NCBI RefSeq assembly: GCF_040954835.1
Contig: NC_090703.1
Coordinates: forward strand, 7,497,001 to 7,561,000
Reading direction: 5' to 3'
Source: Lepisosteus oculatus
Lineage: Eukaryota > Chordata > Actinopteri > Semionotiformes > Lepisosteidae
Length of the DNA stretch: 64,000 bases
The notes under the pieces are model-generated. The model was not told the DNA's origin, did no database searches, and saw nothing but the letters and a program-made list of their open reading frames with translations. Each line of letters opens with the position of its first letter. The stretch's first letter is position 1. Both the position numbers and the translations under genes were made by a program. This document shows positions 24,701 to 36,700 of the stretch, piece after piece.

Positions 24701-27700
24701 ACGCCTCTGAGTCACTGCCCTGCTTGCTCTCCTGTTCCTGTGCCGCCCACCACAGGCCAGCAGTGATGTCACATGGCCAGGAGCTCAGTGCACAACGCGC
24801 TGGGTGAGAGCAAACTCCCTCTCTGAGGAACAGAGCGGTGAACCTGCAAAGGGCTTTCAGCGCAGTTTAAACCCAATTAAGGCTGCGATAATGGGCACTT
24901 CCCACCCGCTGAGTGTGGGTGAGTCCGAGTGTGTTTGTGTTACCTGGCGATGTGGAGGAGTGCAGTGCGCAGCAGGGCTTGGGTCAGGAGATTGTTTAAT
25001 GAGCGCTGCGAGAGAAGTGGGAGCAGGGCAGCCTGGGAAATGGAAGCACTCTCGGGCAATTCTGCCGGCTGCCAGCTGTTAGCCGCACAGGCCAAAACTC
25101 CACATGGGGCGCCGTGGAGCAGAGTTTTCAGAACTGAGACACATGCTATTAATTTAGAACAGAAGACAGGAAGAAAGGTTCTAAACAAGAGGCAGCCCTT
25201 TGTCCCAATCATAACTTATTTGGTTACTAGTAGCTGAGTGATATATAAAGCCAAGTGCATACCTGAATGAATTTGTTGGATTATTCCCAAACCTCTCATT
25301 TATCAATGCTAGATTCCATGATCATTTCACTTGTATGGTATAGAGTAGAATTATATAGTAGTAATGATTGAAGCTTCTTTAAAAGGGTTAGAATGGGGCT
25401 GTAGTTCAAAGATTGCTTTACCCATCCACTCCTGTGTTGCATGTTTGGAAGTAATGTAGATGTTGCAGCCTGCAGTGACTCTATTCTCAGTGCACGTCCC
25501 GTGTCTCAGTCTGAGCCTGCTGGCGTTCAGTCACCTGGCTCAGTAACCAGTGCCTCTCCTCCTACTTACACTGTAGTCAAGGACTGCATTACTCCCCCAG
25601 GATTCTCATCTCTACACAAACAGGCTCTTAAGACCTTATCCTCTTCTCTTTCAAACATTTCAAGCAAACCTAGCATGGCATGAATGCATTGTACGCCCCT
25701 GGTACAAGTATGTGCAGATGCTTTTATTGATCTATAGTGCCTATGAACTATTTGTTCCAATGTAAGTGGAAGCGAACAGGTTTGCGATAACTGAATAACT
25801 TCGCGTTGTGGTCTCTATGCATAGTGTTATGTAAGTGTCCTTGAAGATGTCTTGGCCTGTTTATTTCTGATTGATTGTGTAGGCAGCTGAGAGAGGGGTG
25901 AAGGATGAGTGTGGGCCATTTAGATTCTGGGGGTGTGGCACATCGGAAGGGGTGCAAGGCCAGTGCCAGGCCATGCACACAGAGGTACAGTATCCAGATG
26001 CCCTTTATTTCACCTGGCATGAAGACAAATTATTAAAATTTAAGGAGTGCGTTTCCCCTTCTTCTTTTCTCTGCAGTTTGAATCTCATCCTCCTTCAAGT
26101 GTTACCACCTTAGGGTCAAGGAAAGGGGTTCAGTTTAGTGAGCAAGAAAATCTGGTCATTGGTGGCTCATAGGATGCTCTAGTTAAGTGAACTGGGCCTC
26201 ACAGTATCTTCGGCAAACTTCATTCGGCAGAGTCCCAGTCTCATAAACACATGGGACCCCAGAGGATGAGTCTTTACTCTAGTGCCCTTTCAGAGATACA
26301 GCGGGCATGACTGCTGGAAAGGGAGACAATATCATTGCCATGCTAGCTGACCCTTTTCTGACGGAGGCAGACAATAACAGGACAGGAAGCTTTTATTCAG
26401 AAAGGATCATTTTCTGAAAAGCTGTCAAACTCGGTTGTTCTGCCGCATTAGAGCTCTTCCTTTGAGGATCACTGGATATTTTCTTTGAAACATAAGCTTT
26501 ATTAGCACTCGGCTGGCATTTTGATGGCTACAGAGGTGTGTATTAATGCACTCGAGGGGCTCCGAAGCCGTGACTCTGTTATATGTTTCGGCTCATTACA
26601 GTTTCCCTCTCAAAGGATGCACAGAGACTGCAATCATGTATTAGTAATTTGAAAAAGCCCTGCTGTGCTGAGTTTTGGGAAGGAGGATTACAGTGCAAAA
26701 GCTTTGCTTTTTGTGCCTCCAGTCTGCAGAATTGCAGTACAGTATATGGTTTACATTCCCTTCTCTAGGCCATTATTGGTTGATCATCATTGTTTATCCA
26801 CCAGATAAATAGATAGACTTTCCCTTCATGCTCATCTGTGGGACATTTCAAAGCAGGTGATTGATTTCTGCGATGTGTTGAGATCAAAATGTCATAGAGT
26901 TCCTTTCACTTATACCCAGGCTCATTTCATGAGTCACAGTACACGGGTGCCAACAGTTCAGTGTCTGGAGGATCTAGTAAGAACTCATTGATTACCAGCA
27001 CTGTTCCAGTTTAACAGTTTTTAAAGAAGATTGTATTGTGTTCCCTGCATATAAGTGCCACATTTCTCTCTTTCACATGAAGCGTACACCACCTTTTATC
27101 ACATCTAAGGATTTTAAAGAGCTTTGTCTTGAAAAAAACATCTCTGAATGGACTTTTGGCTCTCAAACAGAGAAGCTTGTTTTTCTTAGTATAGGAGATC
27201 TGAATTTGCATGATATTCCTGTCTATGCAGGGCTCATTTGGTCTCAAGTGAACCTGCTTCCTCTTTGCCTCAGCTGCAGGACAGATTCATTTGCACATGG
27301 GTAGGCCTGTTTTTATGGTTCTCCACTTCTCCTCGCAGAAGTGGTGCAGCAGTAGGAATGGTGTGTTGACCAGCGCCCCCTGTGTGTTGGAGCGTGCATG
27401 TTCACCGGGTGCCGGACAGAGCTGCCTAGTGATGACCTCTTCGCAGGAGACAGAGAGTGGCCTGCCCGCCTTCACTGCCTGGGTATCGCGCGTCTCTGAT
27501 GCCCTATCTGCCACCTTCCTGAACCTCGGCAGACCAGGGTCACAGGGCACAGAAACCGGGCCAAGGTCCAGTCAGAGTCAGACCGGCACTGACAAGGATG
27601 TCTTGGGGCACACCGACCCCTTAGAACAGGAGCAGGAGGCACTGACAGACAGCAGTGACTCTTCAGACAGCCCAGTCTTCCCACAGACGATCTCTGAGCA

Positions 27701-30700
27701 GCAGCTGGAGAGCCAAGAGACGCAAGCCTGTCACCAGGAAGGCACAAAGGTGGACACCCGAGCTGCTGGTACAGCCCCAGCAGTTTTACCCACTGATGCC
27801 CAGAGGCCGGCTGAGGTCGGTTCTGGGCTGAGCTGCCCAGGTCTGATGGAGGAACAGATCCAGGAGCATCTCTACATCATCCCGGAAGAGGGCGAAGACC
27901 CGGAGAACCAGACCAGTGGGCAGGAGGAGGACTCTCTCGGGCAGAGCCTGTTTGCTCCACACACTGCTGGTAAGAACACAGCCAGGCCAGCATGCATCTC
28001 CACAACAGCACGGCTGTTGGTTTGCAAAAGTGACCTGGATCATGCTATTTCACATAATATCAAAAAGGATGAACAAAAATAATTTACTCTCCCATATGAG
28101 ACCTAGATTGATTTTCTTCTGGCATTTAAAATGTATTGAAGAGAAAACTCCTCCACATTTGTCAGGCTTCACAGTCCTTGAGTGATTTTCTGCCACCTCT
28201 ATGTTAGGTCTCAAATGTTAAACTGGAATAGGTAACCTTTCCCATGTTTGCATGCTGCAAGTTTCCAACAGGGTTCAGGTCAGTGCCAGTGTGTGATGGA
28301 AGTGCTGTTTGCTGAGTAATCTCTTGGTCCACACAATGGCGGTACTGAAGTTTCAATATTGACAGGAGATAATAGTGCTGCTGTAAAGGACAAAGCTACC
28401 AGGCTTTAGTAAAAAGGAGAATGATTGTTTATCTTTTCCCCATGGGTGTGTGTTAAACTGCAAACAGAATTGCAAAAAGGGTTCTTATGCATATAAAGGT
28501 GTGCTTTTTCCTGAGTTCTCTTCCCTACAAGGAAAATAAAATGCATTTCAGGACCATCCTGTGAAAATGGTATCAATGTAGTAAAAATACTGATGTGAAT
28601 TTATTCTGACAATAGGAAATATAACAATTGGTTTAATGGAGTCAATAATTCACTTTCATTTTTGTTTTGACAATATTATAGCAGTTATGTATAGTTTTAG
28701 ATTCATTAGGACACTTTTTTTAGGAAACTTTTAAATTACATTTTAAAATACTGTATTTTCTTTCCACTGTAATTAGGACTTTGCTTGAGAACAGAAAATG
28801 AAGTACCTTATGATATCAAAACTGAAAAAGTCTTTGAATGTCAAATTGCTTATTTCTATGAAAAGTTATGAAACATTCAACCTTTTTTTAAGTTTTGTTT
28901 GTTCACAGATTAAAGTTCAATAGCCAGGCGTGTGTGGTGGTCAGTGTGGGACAGTCAGTAACCAGGTGTGTGTGGTGGTCAGTGTAGTTAGCCAGTAGGT
29001 GTGTTGTATGGTGAGAGAACTGTGTTTGCTCTTCCACCAGGTGGATAGAGAGGGAGTGTGGGTATTTTTAGAAAGCAGGTGAAAGACGTCATGTTTATCG
29101 ACATGATTATAGTCCTCTGTTTACCTTGGAGGGAGCCAGCAAGCAGCCGATATGCCTGAAGGATTATTAACTGTTGAAACACAATGATTACAGAGATTTA
29201 AGCAATGAAAGCCAAGGTACATCTTCTGAAACTGGACATTGTGAATATATGTTTATTTTTATTATATTGATGACAAAGCTATCACCTGCTCTGACCTCCT
29301 TAGAAGAACTGTGGGGGGATTGTTGAAAATGGTGATTTCAGTGAGAGGGACCTGCATTGTTTGCAAAATGATTTTTGTTTGAACATCATTGTTTGCTTTG
29401 CATTAGGAGATTCTTTTTTGCTCTGTAACAAGTGGTTACTTTCGGTCATCTCCAGTATGGTCGGGGCGTATACTCATACAGGCAGGATGCTTCATTACTC
29501 ACCACCTCCATGTGTATTATTACAATTAGACAGCAGTCTGTTGTGTTTGAATCAGCAGCTAGTTCCCACTATACCCATGCCAGTCTCTTTCTGAACAGCC
29601 ATGTATTTAATAGACATTGAAAGCTATAGTCCCATTTCACTCTCTACATCTGGTTTTAATACTTGTAGCAATACCCTGCAATCAATCTACAATTACAATC
29701 GTCATGGAAACACTTAAACCCTGCTGCACTGGAAAAAATATCTAATGAAATATCATTTTCTTTTAGGACAGAATTCATATGGCTTGTAATGATGGATATT
29801 ATCTGTTTTTCTTTAGACCAAAATGATTAATTATGTGAGTGACAGCTCTGTATGCATGTGTAGCATAAGCTTCTTTATTAGAAGATCTTATTAAAAGGTC
29901 CCAAGAATGGTTACAAATAGCTTTTGATGTTTTTCTTAAGTTATTTCTGTAGCCTTGTTGCGTGTTGTTTTTATAAAGTACGGAATACTAGTTAAAAACA
30001 AGCACACTTCAGTTCTGGCAACCTGGAACTTACAGTCATTATGTATATAAATGGAACATGATCATTGACTGCAAAGTTAAATGTTATAACTTTGGAAAAA
30101 GACTTCAGGCTCAATGTTTGTATTCTTCTCCTGTGGAAACCCCTCTTCATGGGGCAGCTTGGTGTGAAATCCAATTTATTTTAAAGAAACAGGGAAAATG
30201 CATTGAATTTACTAAATAACTATTCTTATAAATGCTTCATAGTATACCTTTAATAACGTTAGTAACATTTTATTTCTGAAAGAAATCCTTTATTACTGTA
30301 TATGTAAGTTGTGTGTGCCTTTCCTTTAACTTTAATTCAAAGAAAGAGGTTATCGTTTCTTGTGTAAACCTTTGATGCTAGTTTCACCTCCTTGCACCTG
30401 AACCACACAGTCTCTGTAGATCTCAGAAGCTGAGCAAGACCGGGCTTGGTCAGTACTGGATTAGGGGATCTGTAACTTGAGCAGTAGGTGGCAATTTTCC
30501 CTCTGGACCACAGTTTAAAACCTAATACCCCAGTATGGTGGGTTGTCTTGCAGATGAGATGTTAAACTGGAGCTCTGCCTCCTTGTTCAGTAAAAAGCCC
30601 ATGGCACTGTTCCTAACAGTAGGGTTGTTAACCCCGTTGTCCTGGCTAATCTCCTCTTTGGACTTCAACAATCTCTGCTCCCTAAGGTTCCCACTTAATT

Positions 30701-33700
30701 CAGCTGGAGTAATTTCTCACTGCGCAGAATGGCAGGTGGGTGCTGCATTGTACTGATGGTCTTTTTGGGATCCCTTGGGAAGAAAAATGTTTTACCTGTC
30801 TGGAACTGGAAGATGCCCGAGGATGATGTTTGTTGGATGGGAATAAAATCACATCAAACATGACTGGAAAGTGAAGGTATAGGCATTCTTTCCCTGACAG
30901 GGCTCTCTCACTCTGCGTCTCCACCCATCTGCCTGTCTGCAGACGGCCCCTGTTCTTCACCTTAGCTTGCTTCCATCTGGTGCTCGTTCTGCTCCTTCAA
31001 CAACCTTTGGGACAGTGTACCAGTTTGAAACTGGGTTAAGCAGTCCCTTCATCCTTCTACTCCTTTTTTCTGTTGTTGTAAATGCAGGGGCTCATGAACG
31101 TCTGTTCTTTTTCGGCCTTCTTTGCACTCTGTTTTGGGTACTTCATCCTCCCTTCTGGGCCAGCAGTGTTGTCCTCTCGGCTCCCCTCTCTCTCTCTCTC
31201 CTCCTTTCTCTCCCCAGTGAACAGCTACGGGGAGGACGGAGCTCTGTCCACGTCGTCCGACAGCGAGGACGAGATCGCTAAGCACTTTGAGATCTCGGTG
31301 TCGCGCTCGCAGAGCTTCCGCTCGGGCACGCAGGCCGGCTCCGAGCGGCCCCACGGATTCACCCGGCTGCTTTCCAATCCAGAGGAGGGCAGCACGGAGC
31401 CCTCTGACTGCGAAGGTACCTGACGTGGCCTCCTGTAGCACTTGGCCTGTGTCCAGGCAGTTGGCTGTGTGTCACTCTTCATCGAAAGCAACATGAATTC
31501 TGCTGCAGGGGGGTACTGTATATATGCAGTAGCATAGCTGCTGGGGCTCTGGAAGGCTGTGGGTTCAAACCCAGGTGGAGCCTTGTTGTTGTACCCCTGA
31601 GCACGGCACTTTACTCAGATTGTGCCAGTAAATTGCCTAGCTGTGTGAAGGAGTTCAAATGAAAGTTGTTTTGCATAAAACATCAGATAAATAACCCTGT
31701 CAACCAGGCTATGTAGCAGAGGTGCTTTGAAAGGACTGAGCTTTTTGGTTTATCCTTGCAGCATGCAAATGTGTACCATTCCAGTTTTTTTTACTCCAAT
31801 ATTTCTATGTATTCCATAAAAGCTCTGTTTCATTCTCTTTCTCTCCACATCCTCTGCCACAATACTTTTGTGTTCATTCTCATGCACTTGAGCCCCGTGT
31901 AAAACATACACTTGACAGAACCACGGTAGTGATGGGCTTGTAGTGTAAATGGCCATTATCATGAGCCTCAGTATGTCCAGCCTCAATGGGATGCTCTCTG
32001 GGTCCCAGTGGTTTGAATTAGTCCTGTTCCATTCTTATTCAGATGAAGCCAGATTGATTACTAATGTGTTAACTATAAGTTCATGAGCACCATAGGTGGA
32101 AGATGTGTCTGTTCTGTTTGAATTGTTTTGGTTGTTAAAGATGAACTTTATGATTGGAACCAGAATGGAAAACATGGGAGATATTATGTAAACCAATAGA
32201 CTGGTGTAATAATAGCAGCGAAATGAGTCACTATTCCCCGTTGCCATGGTATAGCATGATTATTGCAATGAATGTAGTAGGTTTATGCATATATATATGT
32301 GGGTTTGGCAACAGAGGTCAAGAGTTTTTTCCATTAAAAATGAATATGAAATGAAAGTAAATGTGCTTTAGACAAATTACACTAGGTATTGTTCGTTCAC
32401 AGAAGTATTATTCCTAAATATGAATTAAAATCCTTTTTTAATTTGAAAGACTCACTAAACCGCCTGATGTTTGACATCTGTTCAGGTCATTCCCCATGGC
32501 TCTATAATGGAGCAGAATTCTAATTCTAAAGTATAGTGTCGATTTGTAAGCAGTTTTAGAAATGAATGAACGCAATAAACCTCTTTGCCTATTTTCCAGA
32601 GATGAAAATAAAGCCGCCAAGAAGAAAGTTCTTGTATGAAATGTGAATTTGAAGAACACAATGTAAACGCAGGCCAGTTTGAGTTGAGTGTGCGCGGACG
32701 CTGCGCGGTTTCAGGGGGGGGGATGTCTGACGCTGTAACTCTGCTGGCAGATGGCGACGGGCTCAGCCGGCTGAGTTACCAGGATGCCCAGTCGTACCCG
32801 GACGACGAGCGGGGCTCTCTGGGCTCCCGGGGCACTGCGGAGGGCCTGGGGGCGGGCCTACGGAAGTGCTCAGAGGGCACGGAGGCCAGCCTGGCCCCCA
32901 GCCTCAGCAGACAGGCCACCGAGGGCAGCCTGGAGATGGAGACGGCGGTCGACAACCAGGGCTACGACAACAACGATGCAACGGACACCTCCTCCACCTG
33001 GAGCCCTGAGGTAGGGCCAGGGGCGAGGGGCAGGGGTGGCACGAGCGCAGGTCCTCAGATTGACATTGCTATGAAACAGCGAGGCACCTGGAGCAGGGCG
33101 GTGGTGTTGAGCACTTTTTAAGGAACCTGGGCACAGATCACTGGGTGAAGTGCAGTTCATTTTTCTGAGCAACAGGGTTGCTATGAGCAGATAAATCTGG
33201 CCAGCTGTGGTCCATGTTACAGGTGCAGCTGGCAGCAATTAACCCTCATTATCCAATTTCCATTCCACACCCCTTTCTTCACTATTTAAACCCTCCGTTC
33301 ACTCCGAATCATTGCTTGGTATTGGGAATCTATCCACCTCCTGAGCTCGCATGGTCCTCTACCTCTGACCACCAGCACCAAGACCCATCTAGCCTTGGAC
33401 CTCACGACTACCCTCTCGTCTCGCCCCTTTTCGGATTTGTTTGTTCCGCTGATCTCTGAACCCGTATTCGACCTCGCCGGGAACTACTGACCACTCTGCT
33501 GCCTCGCTCCTCTCGGACTCGTAAGCCATCGGACTCTCTTAGAGACCTGCACAGGGTTCATAACAACTCGCCCGTAACAGTCCAGGAGTTTGTTCACGGA
33601 GAGCTGCTCCCTGGATGAATGTTGGGTGTTTTGGGGGGTCATGTCAGGGAGACACCCCGCAGTTACTGCTATGTTCTGAGGATTGGCAATACATTGGCTC

Positions 33701-36700
33701 AGGATGGCATGAGAATCAGGTTTCAGTTCAGGGCCCCAGAAACTGGAGAACACAGTCTGAGATGTATTCATATACTACATATACCGAATCTTGCATATTG
33801 TGTTGCGTATATGCTACAAAAATAATTTCAGTGTAATCAGTGTATCCTCAGCTAGATGTCTAAATCCCACACACCTTACATTTTTGAAGCGCTGAAGCTA
33901 ATTTATTGCCACTCGCTAATTACCGCAGTTTGGCTCTTAATGTGTTGTTGCTCATGGATTCAGATTTATTGGAGTCATTACCATTCCAGCATGCCCAGGG
34001 GGAGTGAAAGTCAATGATACAGACTGTACAACAAATGCTTCCCTATTAGAGATTATTGCAGGGAAGGAAGTGCTGGCCCTGGAGCAGGGCCAGCAGTACA
34101 GAAACTTGAGGAAGTGAGCTTGCTACCTGTAACAGGTAGGCTGTTGAAAGTGAACGATGAAGCTCTGGAGCAAAGCTCTGGATCATGCACTTTGGAGTTT
34201 ACAGTGAGTGATGGTGCGTGTAGTGGAAGTCATGGCGTAGAGTGACATTTGTCGTGTTGTGTGTGCGTGTGGGTGGACTGTGCTCTCTTGGCTTCAGTGC
34301 TTATCTAATCTGCTCTGCCGCTGTGTATCTGCCAGCACCAGCAAACACTCTCTGTCAGCTCTCTGCACCTAAAATGACATTCAAGGCTGCCGTTAGAGAA
34401 AGAACTCCTGCTTTTCAATCTTGTCCCTTTTTTTTTTTGTCGCTGCCCTCTCCTTTTAGGATAGTTCTTCTGAGAGCCCAGGAAACCATAAACTTGAAGG
34501 AATTATTTGGAAGTGTCAAAGCTGAAACATTGCTTTGACAATTCATGTGCCTCAGGCTCTAAAATAAAGAGGAGGACGCTCTTACTCTTTGACCTGCACA
34601 GGCCCACTTGTTAAAAGAAAAAGATCTCAAGCAATTTAATTCTATTATGCACCAGGCAGTGCAGCACTCCTTCCTTAAGAGAGACTCATTCATTTCTCCA
34701 AGTCTTAGAATCCTAGAAGAGTCAATTTTGGGGCAGGATTGTTTTCTGCCTTGTGTGAATTAAGTAGCAGGCGATGGTCTCCATTCGTGATGGTGGCACT
34801 GCCTGTTCTGCCCATGCATGTGCCTCTCTCCCTCAGGAGCAGGGAGCAGGGGAAGTCTCCTCTCAGCTGGCGGACACTCACCAGCCCATCTCCAGATGCG
34901 GTGACCTCATCATCATCCTGGACTACAAGGTCGAGGCGCAGAAACTCCTGGTGACGGTGGTGAGAGCCAGGGACATCCCGGATAAGGAGCGCAGCGGGAT
35001 GGACGCCTGGCAGGTGCATGTGGTGCTCCTGCCCAGCAAGAAGCAGAGGCACAAGACCAGCGTGCAGCGGGGCTCCACGCCGCGCTTCAACGAGACCTTC
35101 CGCTTCTCCAGGATCGACGCCACCGAGCTGGGCGGCTACGCCCTGCGCTTCCGCCTGTACGCGGTAGGCAAGATCGCCAGGGAGCGCATGATGGGGGAGC
35201 ATCTGTACCACCTGAGCAGCCTGAGCCTGGAGGGCGAGATGGAGGCCACGCTGGTGCTGGAGCCTCGCAGCAACATGAAGGTGAGACAGCGGCACACGGG
35301 CACGGCTGGGCCTCTCATGTCCCTGCACTGTCAGGGTGGTTGGCTGACAACCTGAATCCGAGCTGAGAGGAACCCGGTGAGTGGAAATCCGACACTCTTG
35401 AGCTCCCTTGGCACAAAACTCTGGATTTCCATGATGTATACTGAATGTGTAAAGTGACTGGTAAAGTGTACATCTGTTGGCCTTCTTGTCTTGCTGAGAG
35501 GTGGAAGAGGTGAAACTGCCATGCGGTCTGTATTCATCCCCACAGGCTGTGTGGTGTCCTGTTGTGTGTCTTACTGGAGAGAGGGGCTGAGCCGTGTCAC
35601 ACAGCACCTTCAATCTGACACTGTCTTTCCTCAGAGTGCGGACTCCCAGGTCAGCTTGTCCGCCATCTCGCACAGCGACAGCGCCTCGTCCACGCAGTCC
35701 CTGTCGCATGGCGGCGTCCCCGAGCTGCTCATTGGCCTCTCCTACAATGCAACCACCGGCCGCCTCTCGGTGGAGATGATCAAGGGCAGCCACTTCCGCA
35801 ACCTGGCTGTGAACCGCCCCCCAGGTGAGGAGACCGCTCAGTCAGAAAACAGGGCTGACTCTGCACACGGTCCAGTCAGCGGGTTCCGGGAGCGCACAAG
35901 ACCGCTGTGGAAGATAACTGCGTTCACTTAAAGGGATATCCCAGTGAAAGCACTGCACACACCGGCTGCGCTGTAGGCCTAGATTTCAGGTGCAGGGCTT
36001 TGTCTAGAGATACGTTGATAGTATTTGACAGACGGAGAGTGTATGCATTTATGTGCGCCACACAAAATCAGAGGCAGGACTGACACTGCAGGGTCAAGTG
36101 ACAGAAATGACCTGTGCGGAATGTAGAAACATGTTAGTTGGAGAAGTAAGATGTGGCAAATGATGGCAATTAGGGAAATGTAGCTTTCATGGTAATTCTG
36201 GTTTCCTGTTTGCCTTAATTTCAACCTTCTGATTTCACTGCTTCTCAGGGTGGCTAAAAGAGCACAGAACAGGAAGCAGAGCTGCACTTCAGGGTTGGGA
36301 CCCAGTTATAAATAGCTGCCGAGTATTGAATCGCAATCGCTGGTCACTTTTTGTGATCGTAATTGACAGAACTGACCTGTTTCCCAGTCTGGGGCACTGT
36401 AGCCTTAAGGGGCTCTGACTACCCCTGCTGTTCTGTTTCTGTGCCACCTCGGTCGCTTTTAATTCTTCCCTTCACACTCTCCTTTGTTTACTAATGGTGT
36501 TCTCACCCCACGCAGGGCGCAGAACGCTTTTCTCTCTGAGGCTCAGGGTTTCAAATTCATTCTCATCACGCTGCCTAATCACTCTCACTGCTGTGAAAAT
36601 ACAGGGTTTATAAATAGAACATCAACACTAATGAAAAAAAAAGCCTTTGAAAAAGACAGATTTTGCTTCGCTGTATTGAAGGAAGGTAACAAGTTTATCT

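Noticed and set aside
25441..25683. S/T/P-rich 81-codon ORF in intron 2
   Set aside because: It lacks acceptor or donor in a phase fitting SYT16 and has no recognised homologue.
34705..35793. 362-codon minus-strand ORF
   Set aside because: It is the antisense shadow of the SYT16 C2 exons, caused by strong GC bias at third codon positions.
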